A stretch of 64,000 nucleotides of DNA from Holothuria scabra (taxonomy: Eukaryota; Echinodermata; Holothuroidea; Aspidochirotida; Holothuriidae): positions 10,932,206 through 10,996,205 of the forward strand of contig CM074190.1 in the NCBI GenBank assembly GCA_037179385.1, given 5' to 3'. The translations under genes were made by a program, and so were the position numbers. This document shows positions 1 to 12,767 of this stretch, in pieces. How positions within the stretch are numbered: the stretch's first letter is position 1; each line of letters begins with the position of its first letter. Below the pieces are notes generated by a model. The model saw only the letters and a list, made by a program, of their open reading frames with translations, had not been told where the DNA came from and did not search any database.

Positions 1-937
1 AGGAGGGTCTTCTTTATTGGGCTGTGAAATAATCTGCCAAATAAGAAGAAGAAGGATGTAGACGGTAAGACAAGAACAGAAACGGGGCTAATTCAACCTT
101 TAACTGTTTTAAGTCAAGATTTACAAAAGTGAGACGAACGATTTGATAATCTACTTCTGTTACTTTGTTCATGACATTACATTTTCTTTTATCTTCTCAC
201 TTGAGAGCCTATCTGCATGTATAGTATTCAAGCCATCAGTGGATATTTCAGGATTATCTTGATCTACAAACTTTTTTATCCGTCAGGTAATGCTTCCGAA
301 GGGTTTTAACTAAATTGCAGGTGGCAGTTAACTTGATCAAGTTAAGTCAACAATGAAATTGACACACACTCAATATTGAAGCCCAATTCTAATGATCGTA
401 GTGATATAGCTTACAAAGCTGGTTTGACCAGGGAAAAAAACTTTCATAACGTCATCCTAATAGCTTTCGACGATTGGTTGGTTTGATCGAGGATATATGA
501 GCAGTGCCAAGTTCCATACAAATTGCCGGCATCTTTCGTATTTGTTTTGTAATGTTTTCAATTACCATATTGAAAAGGAAACTATTTCCTTTTCGTATAA
601 ATTCCAAGCGAAGACTATCTCAACCCCTTTTATGGAATGCACTTTGTTCCTTTTCGGAGGATACAGATTACTCTATTCAATATGCACTTTCCGTATCATA
701 TGTATCGTATAAAGGTTTGTTAGCTGGAAGAAAAGGGATAAGAAGAGTCTGAGCAGGTGCGTTGAGTAGGAGAATTAGAAGATGGGAATCGGAAAGATTG
801 GATACAGTTCGTAAGTAAGAAGTAAAGGCCAGCCTATAGACATTAGAGAAGGGACAGAAGTCAATCCCGCGGACAGGGGTTTGTCTCCTCTATTTGTTGA
901 GCTTGCGAATACGGATTTTCTGTAAAAAGCTACCTAT
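1..937. other. Gene-free stretch
   Basis: No exon, RNA gene or clear repeat recognised. The two overlapping short open frames near 500-750 have no protein-like features and look like chance frames. Confidence 0.5.
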
Positions 938-1242
938 TTAAAAGGCTAAACCTCTCACCCCAAACTACAATTTTGGTTCCCGGTTGTCGAAATTCTTAAT
1001 TGGCTCAGCTCTTTGATTGACGGCTAATTCAAACAATGTAGAGTGCCAAAGCTTATATTACACAGCATAAACGTTACTGAGGGTGTTTTTATTATATATA
1101 TTGAGTTTTTCTATACTAACCCTGAAGCAATAAACTGAGATTGTGTTTGGATGAGGATGAATTTCAGACAATTGTGGGAGGGGCTTAAGTAAGAAGGTTA
1201 GGAGAATTGATACTGTTTGGGGCTAGAGAACTGGGCCTTTAA
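938..1242 (-). mobile_element. MITE-B copy 1 (TTAA-flanked, TIR)
   Basis: A 305-bp non-autonomous DNA element, inverted relative to the copy at 5801-6108 and alignable with it throughout. The shared parts include the CTCTCACCCCA terminal block, an internal block reading GCTCTTTGATTGAC and a CCTCATCC-type block. Both ends carry TTAA, as expected of a TTAA target-site duplication. It has no coding capacity. The superfamily is not certain; TTAA points to piggyBac-like mobilisation. Confidence 0.75.
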
Positions 1243-1244
1243 TG

Positions 1245-2090
1245 AAGTCAAAACCGCATCTCAATAAAAGAGTTTGGTAATTCGGTTTGAGGGTTATGCA
1301 CAAGGGCCACTTCCTTCTTACTTTTCGATGAGGATAACTCATTCGAAGGATCCTAAACTTTATGAGTACACTTTGGGAAATGATATTTTGGCATCCACCG
1401 ACTGCCACTCTTACCTTGGAGTTGATATTTCTAGATAATACCCTTGCCTGGAATAAGCACAAAAACCGTATCACCTCATTTGCTAAGAGGTGCTTAGGTT
1501 TCATTAAAAGGAATCTTTACTCTTGTCCCAATAGTGCCTATCTTACACTAGTAAGTCCCTTACTCGAGTACTCTTCATCTGTCTGCGACCCTTGTATGGC
1601 TTCCTTAAGTCAATTAAAAGATTGAGCAAATCCAGGGTAGAACTGCAAATTTTGTCTGTAATGACTTTTCCTCCCAAAGTAGTGTTACTAAAATGTTGAA
1701 AGACTTGGGGTGGGGTAGTCTCAAAGACCGAAGATCTGCCAGCAGGCTTGCTACTCTTCATTAAGCTAAATTAGGCCTCCTTGCCTGGCCTTGCCTCTTG
1801 TCAACCTCTCACAACCGGTCCTGGGCCTTCTAGATAACACCATTCAAGCAGGTTCTCCATTATTCAAGTAACAAGGACTGCTAAAAACACAGTTTCTTCC
1901 CACGTACTGTCAGATACTGGAACGTACTCCCTCGGCACATAACAGATTTCGAGGATCCCTAGCAATTAAAGAACTCCTTGAGGGTTCTCAGACAGGAGAA
2001 TTGATTTTCCATGCGCACACCGAACCCTACACGCTTGACTCCATCTGGAGTGTTGTTTAGCAGTTTAGTAGATTTCCAGATCTACTATAA
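1245..2090 (+). pseudogene. Decayed non-LTR retrotransposon RT C-terminus (CR1/L2-like)
   Basis: Broken reading frames on the plus strand recall the C-terminal half of a non-LTR reverse transcriptase: a YTLGND-like segment near 1365, LAWNKHKNRITSFAKRCLGFIKRNL at 1446-1520 (read in pieces), then an LVSPLLEYSSSV-like block near 1550-1580. Further on are FFPRTV-like and RYWNVLP-like pieces around 1890-1930. Several frameshifts and stops separate them, so it cannot encode a functional protein. The family differs from the CR1-like copies at 55.6-58.8 kb. It starts directly after MITE-B copy 1. RT identity is likely; the clade is tentative. Confidence 0.7.
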
Positions 2091-4647
2091 CAAATTCAAA
2101 TCGTCGGATAAACACACTTGTTCAGAACCTACAACACGTGTCTCAAACTTGGGTGTACAAGAAAATTTGGTGGAATCATTCTTCCTTAGTTCATCCATAA
2201 TATATGGAGGTTAATATAATTGTGGTTTTGTTCAGCGAACTCTTGTCTAATTTGTCTTTTTTATGTCGTAAAGAAGAGTTGAGACCCCTATTTTCGTTCG
2301 GGTTGGCGAAACGGGCTTAAAGTTAAACTCAGAGCAGGGTGTTATAGTATGTACTAGCACGGGAACAATGGAATGTTGGACACTATGTGCCGAAGTTGGT
2401 TCATGTATCCCACACTCTGCCCACAGTTCCATGAGTCAAAGAATTAACGAACTCGCTTATGGCATGTAGCGTTTGATAGCTACTGAGTTTGAAAGAAATG
2501 CAATCTTTTTGTAGAAATAAAGTGTATTATGGGAAATTTGTTATGTGTGAAGTCGAATTTGATGGTTATGGCCTTTAATTTCATGTAATTGACATGGGTG
2601 AAGGGAATACTACGCATATTTGTCTTTTATAGACCTTATAAATATGACGTCACAGAGAAAAACTACGCCGTCCTTTAGGGGCAAATCAAACCAACACCTA
2701 CAAATATGCAGACACATGATTTGTCAATCAGTCTAATACGCACATAGCCTGTTACACGTGCAGAGCGAAATCTTGCGAATTCTTATGCGTGAGGCCACGT
2801 GTTCCATTGTTTTGCCCCCCCCCCCCCCAGAATGACGTCATTGTGTCGCCAATGCATAAATTCTTTATCGTTCATACTGTGTAACATGAGTTGCAGTACT
2901 CTACATTTTTTTAACTTGTCAATTAAAGAGCTTAGGCAATTGAGAACTTTTGTGGAATATTACAAAAAATGTAGGCAAGCGACATGTTCCTTTGCTTTCC
3001 AACTAAGTCATACTTAAAGTTAAAGTTGAAATTGTTTCTTTTAATATATGTGCAAGCTGAAAAAGAGGAGTTTTCAATCGCTTCAGTATTTCGTTTTCTT
3101 TCTCTTTGTAAAAACACCTCATTTATAGTTAAAATACATCTTCACCAAGAGAATATTTTTAATAGCTCTACTTATACTATATCATAAAAATCATTGCCCA
3201 TTTTATAAGCCTATGAAATATTGTGAGGGACGACTTCACTATCTACCACTCTTTCAAAATGTTACCATTCAATCTTTTTGAAAACGCAATTACCCCCTAC
3301 CCTCGCACAAACCTTACCCTCCTACCCTCGCACACACCATATATGCATTACCTCCAAATGAATAGGCCTAAAACAACTCGAACATATCTCCAATCCAACT
3401 TCATTAGTCCTTGCGGTTGCTGTGACTACTGATTCAATAGAACATAGGTTTCCCAAATTTTACGATGAAACTGTCATTCAGCTGTCAAGATATGACACGC
3501 AACTGTTTTATGTAGTCTTTACTTAACTGCTGCTACGGGTTCGTATATATATGGGTACATAATATCGTTGTCACCTTAATCTATTTATTATTGAAAATAC
3601 TTTACTATACAACCACTGAACCAACTCTGTTTACTCAGCCCCCTTTAAAGTCAAGACAGGGGCTGAAGAAGGAATATGCCGTTCAGTCTGCTACGTAGGC
3701 AAAGGCCTCATGACAATCGGGATACAGGAAATCAGTGGAAACTTGTCCAAAACAAACTGTCCCAGTGAGAATATCACTTTCAAACTCTTTCAAAATTATT
3801 TTGATATTTCTGCCCTCCTTACATTTTTTTTAAATGAAAGAGTCCCACTTCAGGAGAACTTGAACAACGAGCATGTCGTTAGACATTAACGTCATTTATC
3901 CCTGCACAGGCCATTATGTAATTTGTTTCCTTTGTCGGCTTTTTCAATGTGCATTAAATGCAATGTGGAATGCTACATGCGTCAGAAGAGAAGAAAATGA
4001 CGCCTTTTGCTATTCGTCAGGAACATATAAATCAAAATAAATGTTGCATTAAAACTTCTTTTTTACATCGTAATAAAGTGATATGTTGACATGAAATCTA
4101 AACATATATATGTAAGGGATACTTTGTTAGCGATTTTAAATTATTTAATTCTAGAAGAATATAATAGTTCACGGTTGTTTCAAAATAACTAGGTGTTGTT
4201 GTTAGTTACCATGGATACCTATCTGTTTAGAAGGAACTTCTTACGTCATCCAGCTGAAACCATTACTATATAATGCTTTATATATATATATTATTTTGAC
4301 ACGTGATGATTTGCAATACAGGAAAATGAGCCATATTAATATTTCAACTTTTTTAAGATTGAACTCGTGTAAATTTATGTCCCATCTTCAAATTTTGTGA
4401 GTGATGAAAAACATTTTCATATGATATTTGGCAAGGTAGCTGTCACTGAAATAAACAAAACATTTAAACTTCATTAAATACGTCTTAAAAAGCGTTAAGT
4501 AAAGGGCATTATACTATTGCGTATAGCAAATCCTCTTAGAGTAATGTCGAAGAATATGAGCACCTTTATTGGCTGGGGGGAGGGGCAGGGCAAGGGAGTT
4601 TCCCTTCATTAGTGGACTAGAAAGAGGAGAATGTGAACATAGGTTCT
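2091..4647. other. Gene-free stretch
   Basis: Nothing coding recognised. It holds a run of 14 C at 2815-2828. All open frames are short and lack recognisable motifs. Confidence 0.5.
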
Positions 4648-4850
4648 ACACAATTATTGGCAGGCCGGTACCCAGACAAACATAGACGTATGGGTGATAC
4701 ACAATTATTGGCAGGCCGATACCCGGACAAACATAGACGTATGGGTGCTACACAGTTATTGGCAGGCCGGTACGCAGACAAACATAGACGTAGGGGTGAT
4801 ACACAATTACTGGCAGGCCGGTATCCAATCAAACATAGATGTGTGGATTT
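4648..4850. repeat. 51-bp minisatellite, four copies
   Basis: Four tandem copies of a 51-bp unit start at 4648, 4699, 4750 and 4801. Each contains TTGGCAGGCCGGTA (or a one-base variant) and an AAACATAGA core. Because 51 is divisible by three, one frame on each strand stays open across the array and yields a 17-residue peptide repeat (TQLLAGRYPDKHRRMGD on the plus strand). There is no sign of flanking exon structure, so the frame is probably a by-product of unit length. Confidence 0.9.
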
Positions 4851-5800
4851 AACTGTGGTTGGTAATGAGCCAGACCGAATCCCCCAGAAGTATAACATTT
4901 GACCAGTTGCTTGGACTTACGCAAATAATGAAACATCCTCAAGATCAAGCAAAGGAAGATCTATATCGTATAATATGTTAGATAAAATTCATTTTAAGTT
5001 GGGTGCAAAGGGTTCTCTGCTCGAAATGTAATCAGGTAATTGTTAAAGATAGGCTTTAAAGGCGGAGCGCCACCATCATTGACACGAAGGGTGAACAAAA
5101 GTTTTGGAACATAAAGACCTCTCGTGTCCTGAAAAGGCATTTCTCAGGTTTGTTAGTAGAATATATTCGCTTTGGGAGTTTCGCTTGCAAAAAAGCTTTT
5201 CGCTTCGTCAATAAAATGCATCGCTGCCACCACACCCCCCTTTTTTTCTCTGTTCAGTGCGCCAATCAGTAAAGGCACAGAAAGAGCAAAATAGGTTCTA
5301 AGAGGGGAAATAGTTTAAAAGTGCCAAAATGTACTTGAAGGAATGGTAATTTTGTAATAATCAAAACACCTACCCTTCTAGGAGAGAACCGCACTTCCCC
5401 AAACCTACATACTAGTTGAAATGTACAACAATGGAGAAATTTGTAAGTGCCTGAAATTGTATAACCCTAAATAGCATGCTTATGTGTATAAAAAACGCAA
5501 AATCGGAACTTTCCTGAACCTTAACTAGCATTTGTTCGTTCTCTGAAAAATATAGAGCAAGTTATATTTCGGAAATATAACTCCAAAACCGTGTAGAGGG
5601 AGTGTTAATATTACGTGGCAAGATGAAGTTCAGTCTGTCAGTGTTAGAAGTAACAAAACTAGACAAGTTAGGATGACTCGACTATAGTTTTAATAAAAAA
5701 AAAGGAACTTAATCTTTTTATCATTTCAGTGACATTTTTTATTAAATTTTCATGTTCACCTCTCGGGATCTTTAGAACTTGAAGTTATCCAATTTCCGAA
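4851..5800. other. Gene-free stretch with a hAT-like fragment
   Basis: No gene seen. At about 5057-5110 the text GCGGAGCGCCACCATC matches an internal part of the hAT-like element at 26746-28132, so a small relic of that family is present. Confidence 0.5.
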
Positions 5801-6108
5801 TTAAAGGCCCAGTTCTCTCACCCCAAGCAGTACCAATTCTCCTACCCTTCTTACTTAAGCCCCTCCCACAATTGTCTGAAATTCATCCTCATCCAGTCAC
5901 AATCTCAGTTTATCGCTTCGGGGTGAGTATAGAAAAGCTCTATGTGTATAATCAAAACAAACACTCTCAGCATAGTTCATTCTGTATAATATAAGGTTTG
6001 GTAATCTGCATTGTTTGAATAAAAAGTCAATCAAAAAGCTGGGCCAGTGGAGAGTTTCTGTACCCCCTACAAGAAGTGTAGTTTGGGGTGAGAGGATTGG
6101 CCCTTTAA
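5801..6108 (+). mobile_element. MITE-B copy 2 (reference copy)
   Basis: A 308-bp element bounded by TTAA at 5801-5804 and 6105-6108. The terminal inverted repeats are 25 bp and agree at 22 positions (TTAAAGG.CCA...CTCTCACCCCA). There is no transposase. This is the cleanest copy in the window and defines the family; others are at 938-1242, 55290-55543 (interrupted) and, as a fragment, about 51140-51260. Confidence 0.85.
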
Positions 6109-6480
6109 GTGAACTTAGAGCAAAGCAGGTGTATGATTTCCTCACCCCATACAGATGATCACTCTAAATTTCCATTCTATCGTTTTGCTCTAGAACGAAA
6201 TGAGGAGGAAAGTTTATTTGTTTCAATGCATTGTGGGAATACATACGATTTATGTAATTTGAACTGAGATACATATTTTGAACAAAAACAAAATATTCAG
6301 CCACATATCTTTTTTCTCAAAAATGTTGGAAAGTGTCAACTCGTTTTTATTGAGACCCGAACATATCAATAGCCATAGGCCTATCATTAGATTGATACGA
6401 TCTTTCTCATTGTATGTAATTGTGAATTAGCTTTTAGAGTTTAGTCTCCTAAACTGAAACGAAATTCAAATTAAGCTTAC

Positions 6481-6922
6481 CTCTGGTGGGAACGTAAACG
6501 TTGACGTATAAACAATCTTCCTCCATAGCTGTCTCTAAGAAAGGCCTTGCATCCTCCGCGGGTTTTTGTGACCATCGCGGTGCATTCACATCTACAGTAG
6601 GGATAACTTGCGGACACACTGGTCCATGTATGGTGGTGTTTTTTACACCATCCCATGGTTGTGCAGGGTAACTAGTTGCGCGAAATCTCAAATTTTCTAC
6701 CGGAGCTCTTGCATAGGGTATTCCTAGATACTGGTCAACTGGTCTGAGGTACTGGTTTGCCAAAGTGACTCTTTTTCCAACCACGCGTCCAGTGGTGAGA
6801 TTGACAACGGGTGCTTCAACTGATACGGATTCAGTGAAACAAATGTACAGAAATGATAGCGAGGTTAAAAACTTAATGCTGAAAATATTGCACTGAGCTT
6901 GTTGAACTCGTGAATAAGCCAT
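6481..6922 (-). CDS. Neuroligin-like protein, first coding exon
   Basis: The exon encodes residues 1-147 of a secreted or membrane protein of the type-B carboxylesterase/neuroligin family. Residues 1-36 form a signal peptide with a hydrophobic core (FLTSLSFLYICF). The esterase-like domain follows: APVVNLTTGRVVG at about 37, VDQYLGIPYARAP, VCPQ with the first conserved Cys, and EEDCLYVNVYVPTR near the end, which is the family signature EDCLYLN-YVP. The exon ends at a good donor (AGAG|GTAAGC, GT at 6480-6479), the place where vertebrate neuroligin first coding exons end. An in-frame TAA three codons upstream supports this start. Neuroligins are postsynaptic adhesion proteins without esterase activity; the catalytic region is not in this exon, so an active cholinesterase-like enzyme is not excluded. 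The next exon was not found between 1 and 6480. Confidence 0.85.
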
Positions 6923-7101
6923 CTTGCTTTAAATACTTGTGAGTCATGGAACGTCCTGTATCCTGTAGATGACCTTGAATGGGATCCACAAAAACTGTTT
7001 TACCTCCAATCAGTCATTTAGTGGTTACATGGAGTGGGAGTAAGTTTCAGAAGTGAACGGTCGAATAGGGACTTTCGGTGTTTGATGACGTTACAGTCAA
7101 G
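6923..7101 (-). other. 5' UTR of the neuroligin-like exon, with splice acceptor
   Basis: On the minus strand a pyrimidine-rich tract ending TTTTTTTATTGCAG is followed at 7101 by CTTGACTG. This is a convincing splice acceptor 179 nt before the ATG. The leader holds an in-frame TAA at 6929-6931. A non-coding first exon further right is implied but could not be located. Confidence 0.55.
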
Positions 7102-7858
7102 CTGCAATAAAAAAAGAAAAGCCCATTGACTTACATCTCTGGATAATTTTTGTTATAATGTTTTATTAGATTATCACTTTTCATAAGTTTGAAAACAAAG
7201 CTTAATTTACACCACATCGAACACTTCGAAAAGGAAGAGAAAGCCCTTAGACTCGGAACTGTGGCCATTTTGCGAATTTTTAAGCTAAAGAGCTGGTAAA
7301 GGGGCATATGTAATTTGTAACTGTCGGTACGTCACTGATGCCAAAAACGAGATATAGAACTTGGGTAAAACTGAACGTAAGTGATGCACCGAATACCCCC
7401 AAACCTTGCTACGGCTTCCCGCCCTAGTTACTTCCACATCTCTTCAGTTTTCCCATGGAAACCATCCTTTTAAAAAGGCATTACACAATATATTCTTTGG
7501 AGTGTTTGACGTTTAAACTAACTTCCTCACAGATGTACTACTTCCGATACACCTTACGGCGCCATCACTACACTCACTCATATTTTACCAAAATATACGG
7601 TCTAAAATAGTTTTCGTATGATATAGCAGAAATAATTGCTTCAAGTTTTGTATTGAACCGTCTAATGCAACGTTTCCATGCCAATAGTCAATTTTACAAT
7701 TTATTGCTCCAACGACGTCCCCGTTCGAACTTCGAATTTTATGAAAGAAATTTAAGGGAATTTTCAAATCAGCGCAAAATGTCATCTTCAAGTAGTAAAA
7801 ATGAAAATAAAGAACCTCTTGGGGAGATGCAGAAAAGCAAATATTTGTGTTGTTCCCT
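7102..7858. other. Gene-free stretch (upstream of the neuroligin exon)
   Basis: Presumed 5' intron or upstream region of the neuroligin-like gene. No exon, promoter motif or repeat recognised. Confidence 0.45.
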
Positions 7859-8122
7859 TATAGATGAATCCGATCAGGGCTTGTGTTTAGTTCCTGTAGG
7901 CAGCCATTAGTGGGGTCCATCGGTTTTAAATCGTCTTCAATTATTGTCCACATGATTTTCGAACCCTTATATTCGGTGAAATGGAAGAAATCAACATACA
8001 ATTTACTGTACATCCATCTATGATACACGAAAGCCTTAGGAAATAGAAAGATTAATAGGTGATAGACCCAAGTTATGGCCGACTTCAATCAGACCATCAC
8101 CTGCTGTCAGGATTCGTCTATA
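7859..8122 (-). mobile_element. MITE-A copy (TIR about TATAGACGAATCCG)
   Basis: A 264-bp element whose ends are inverted repeats: TATAGATGAATCCG on the left and GGATTCGTCTATA on the right. It is the reverse of the copies at 14736-14994 and 55225-59066 (interrupted). Shared internal blocks include GGGGTCCATC and GGCAGCCATTAGTGGGG. TA flanks would fit a Tc1/mariner-type target. The open frames across it are incidental. Confidence 0.75.
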
Positions 8123-11100
8123 CGAAAGATATCATGAGTAAACGAACATTTCATACATAGGCTAAAGCAAGATTGAAACCTTTTCTCAATCTCAACTGAA
8201 CACATCGTGAAAACTGGGGTTTAACATACCCACTATCGTACCTACATCTCGTGCAAGAAATTGCGTTTACATCAGAAATTTTCAAATCAACCCTTTTTAG
8301 ATCACTCAGAGAGATAACTTCTCTCCTTGGGGTTTGTGTTTTAAACGTTCCTTGCTGACTTCAAAAATGTCCCCGCTTCAAATAATGTGTATTTCACATA
8401 GGCCTTCGTATGGCAGATTTACCACGGTTTGTTTTTCTTTGTTTTCCTTGCATTGTAACTCGTAATTACTGAAAGACTTATTAAAACTGTCAACCTTAAA
8501 AATTTACAGCGAATTTCCATAAATACAAATGACTACAGGTTTTTCGGTCGAAATCATCAAAGCTCTGAGCCACCCAACTTCGTTTTTTGCCTAGCTTTCT
8601 TATGTTACATACGTTATGTACAATGATCATTGTGATTCACCTCAGACAACGTAAAAATTTACCCCAATGCATTTCACATGCCAAAATAAGATAGCCTATA
8701 TAAAGCGCATCGACAATCAACTGAAATATCATAGGTATTATTGATTTCGAACTTAATGGACCATTAAGATGATTCCGAAGTCAAAAGACATTTATTTTCA
8801 TATCTGCTCAGATATATGACAATGGTGACACACATTTTCAACCCGGTGTTTCCACTGATTCAATTGCAGATATTTTCAGCTGTTTGTACTGTTGTACCTC
8901 GTGGCTACTTATATGTAACAAATCCTCTATTCAAAGCACGTGATAAAAATTTTAGAACGTGTCTCACGTTATCATTGGACGCACTATTACTGGTAGGATC
9001 AAGCTTGGGTTTCAACATTGTACTTATAAAACGTTAAATCTGAGAAAATTTATTTGTTAATCATTTTCATATCATCATATATCACGCTTTAAGGAAGATT
9101 TGGACTTTGGAGACCTGTATGGATAAGTTACAAAACAAACCAAATGACGATAATTTATAAAGGGAAATTACTATCTTTCACTTCTGTGAGTAAGCTCACA
9201 TAGAAAGGCCGCAGAGGAGTTAAAGCTAATTGGACGTTAATGGTTTCCCACAACCTTTTCACCTTAATGGTGTAACTTTTTAAAGTCGTGGGTGGGTTTC
9301 AGCATTCTAAAAGAAAAGAGTTTCACCTAGGTTCTATCTTTCATTTAAAAGGAAAACAATGTGAGATTGGATGGGTTCGTTCAGTTCTTACATGACGTCA
9401 TAGGAGCTTTTAGCGAGGTGCATTTCAGCCATGTTTGAGGACAGCCCCCATATGTTCATACAGGCTTGCCCTCAGACGTGAAGTTCGCTAATACCTAGCT
9501 GTGATGCCACTGAGAACTTTCTGTATGAGACAAGTTAACTGTCTAACAACTAACATATGTGACTAGCCTATCTGCTGTGTGATTACTATTTTTGTAATTG
9601 CAATGTTTCCCTTCCTTATGATTTAAATAATTCATCTTGAGGAGATAACAATTAACCGTCTTGTTGAACGAGACGTTTCGTGATTATGTAAAGAAACATG
9701 TGTGATGTTTTCAAAAAATACTTAATTTTTAGTAACGAGTTGAGCATCCAACATATTCGTAGTCTATGTTGACGTGTGAAGTCATCTTTTCAACGAAGAA
9801 TAAAACGTTTTCACACTGTTGTTCTTTTGATCAAAGAATTGGGTTATTAAATCAGATCTCATTTCCTCAGAAACGTCTTTTCAACTGTTCAATCTTTTGA
9901 GAAGTGCCACGGATAGCTCACTTAGACTTGATCAAGTCTATTTTATGACGTCAGTCTGAAAACAAAATAGTTGTCTTAGAAACAATTTCCTCAGATCATG
10001 CATCATATGTCAGTATAAGCGTAAAAGTAGACATTTATTCCTAGAAGACGGTCAGTAACAAGCCTTCTAAACCAGTCAAATCAGAGACAACTGCGAACAC
10101 CTTAAGTTTTATGTATCACGCAAGTAACAATTCCCTGTTTTGAATTCAATGGCGAAATGCTATGTAACTTCAATATGTTTCAATTTTGCCCATGTTGTCG
10201 TATTAATTTCACCATGAATGATTTTTTGATTGTGGAGAGGCAGAAAAAATCTTTTACAAGAAATGTAAGTATGAAACAGCTACACAAAGCATACACCATA
10301 ATGGTGAATCATCAATGAAAAACCATGCTCTCCGTGACTTATACATAAACTTGTATCCGCAGACTAACTTTGAACAATACTAAATATTGTGTGGAATTGG
10401 GGGACCGAGGGTATAAATACATCTGCATATTCATTTATTTATGCGAAGGTAACGTCAAACTTTCTTGGTAATACTAAATTTAAATATTATTGCTCAAATA
10501 AAAGTAATTACAGTTGTCTGTTCACTGTACATTGACTTATTGGACAATCTAAATTATTCATTTAGTAGATTTAAACCTTACATCAAAGAGTCCCTCATCT
10601 CTAATTAAAGAATGCCAAATTTTGTCTGCCCTGCAATTCCCATGTCCAATGAAGGCAGAGCATTTATTAACTAGCATACATCAAGCTGCATTGATTTCAT
10701 AATCAACCTTCCTCTATGTGAAACTTAGATATCTTCATATGTATCTCGGTTCTCTTGGGACGTTCTTGAAGCAACGAAAGAGACGAAAAGACCTGCCCTG
10801 GATCTGGGAAAAGTTATTTGTGGAGGCCGAGTATATAACATTCCATCCCTCTGTATAATAAATTGAATTGAACTGTAACAACACCATTTCAACGGTCTCC
10901 TCTGAAGAGGATCACGTGATATGCAAATAGACGTTTAAATTTTAATTGCCAAATTTCTTAACTTAACGCTTGTCAAGATATACTCTAAAATCTGCAATTT
11001 ACAGACGAGAAATGTGAAAGCATGATATCCTTAACAAATATTAAATGAAGGTAAACACTTTCCGAATTCCTTCTTACGTTTCGACCAAATTCCGTGCTGT

Positions 11101-12599
11101 TGCTCTTGTGTGTCTTTTCTGTTTATTCCCAGTGGCTGAGCTTTTCTTGTGCGTTTTACTTTTTTTTTATTTCTAGGGTCTCACGATTGTTATCAAGGTT
11201 TATGAATCCCAAGTGGATCTTTAGCTGCCATTGTGCTTATTTCGATTTCTCTTAGCCATTTATTAATTTTTTTCGAAATGAGATCGTCCTGCAGATTAAC
11301 ACCGATGTCTTACTTAACATTGAGAAAATTGTCTAACAGTCCAATGTCATCCACAACAATTAAGTGGAATCGGTTTATTAAAAGAATTCTGGTTCATTTC
11401 TATGTTGTTGAAATGTTCGTCCATCATCGCAATTAGGAGACTCAAATGTATTATGAAGGAATGGAGAAGCGTTTGACGCGTAACATTAATAATTTAAGTC
11501 GGAGCCATTACTCAAATCATATTCGAGATATGAAGTTAATGTAGCACACTCAGCTGTATGCATTCATCACAGAACATAGAGGCATCCTTGTTCTCCGTAT
11601 GGTAGGTTAGGTGTATTACACGTACAGCCATTATTTAGTTGTCATGGAAGTTGGAGTGTGATGTGGGGAAGGGTCACTCCTTCTGTTTGGAGAAAACAGA
11701 AGGTCTCCAGATCCGGAGTGGTGAAATATTTGTGCCTCGAACGTATGTTTGTGTAGATTTTTCCTCTGTCATTCCTCGCTAGTATAAGTTAAGTTCATCG
11801 CGTAGGTATTCAGCCCCCTTCTACGCTCTGTGTATTAAAGCTGACATTATTCTCAATGTTAAAATAGGAATAAATAAACAGGACAGGAGAATGAGCTTAA
11901 AACTTTAGTTCATATCTTCCTTAATACGACATATTTTGAAAAACTATACCCGATCGGTATAAGGTCTGCCTTCAATGACGTCTCAGAAGGTTATAAGTTG
12001 CGGAGTTTAGCCCAGTCTAACCTAACCCTTACCTAAGCAAATACAAGACTTCTCGCTATAGACTCATCAGTGATATCCATAATTATACGAGTAGTATATC
12101 CGTATTATGAGGAGTGCGATTTGAACGTGGAATGCATGTATTTTTTGGTTTTCATCTCCTGTTGTCTTTTTGTTTCCCGTTAAATTAACTCCGTTTTCAT
12201 GGGTCAATTGACTAACAAGCACTCATTCGCCTCACTTATGAATGAACTTTAGTGTCACACCAACCTTTTTATTCAATAACAGGCATAACTGCATTCACTT
12301 TCTTCTTTTGATAAGTTCGACTCCTGGCTAAGTCATGCCCAAGGCTTTAAAGTTGGAGCCTACTGCCATTGTGCTTGGTGCCCAGGATAAGCAATGGAGA
12401 AGGGAAAATTGCCAGCAGTGAAGTACAACTTAAAACAGGCCGTGACCAGCCTAACGTAAACCAATTTGTTAGAAACTGTGCCATACAACATCATCTATCT
12501 AACCTAACCTAACCTAACCTACCAAACAACTTCAGTGTCGCATATTCAAAGCGAAACAAGCATGTAGGCCTGCTTCTTGTAAATTTCACATTAGAAGGG
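8123..12599. other. Long gene-free stretch
   Basis: No exon or RNA gene recognised. Only simple features are seen, such as a short (TAACC)n tract near 12498-12523. A TATAAATA string at about 10410 has no gene to serve. Confidence 0.45.
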
Positions 12600-12707
12600 A
12601 AATTGTTTCCACAATAGTATTAAAAGCCAATTATAAAACAGGACCATCACCATCCACCATCCACTCAGTACACTACTCCAAGTAGGGTGACTGCTCTTGC
12701 CCTTTAA
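12600..12707 (-). mobile_element. MITE-C fragment
   Basis: The right part matches the MITE-C end (GGGTGACTGCTCTTGCCCTTTAA, read in pieces) with the terminal TTAA at 12704-12707. The other end is lost. It is aligned by eye to the better copy at 38518-38764. Confidence 0.55.
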
Positions 12708-12767
12708 ACCTTACTCTGTTATCATATAAACTGAAAGCGAGGATCTATAATGCATCTATGCTCAGCT

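Noticed and set aside
2815..2828. Homopolymer C or G runs here and at 14175, 29391, 42742 and 53812
   Set aside because: They look like ordinary low-complexity tracts; no associated function can be supported.
12498..12523. (TAACC)n, i.e. TTAGG-type telomere-like repeat
   Set aside because: Only about four units within ordinary sequence; too short for a telomere or interstitial telomeric block.
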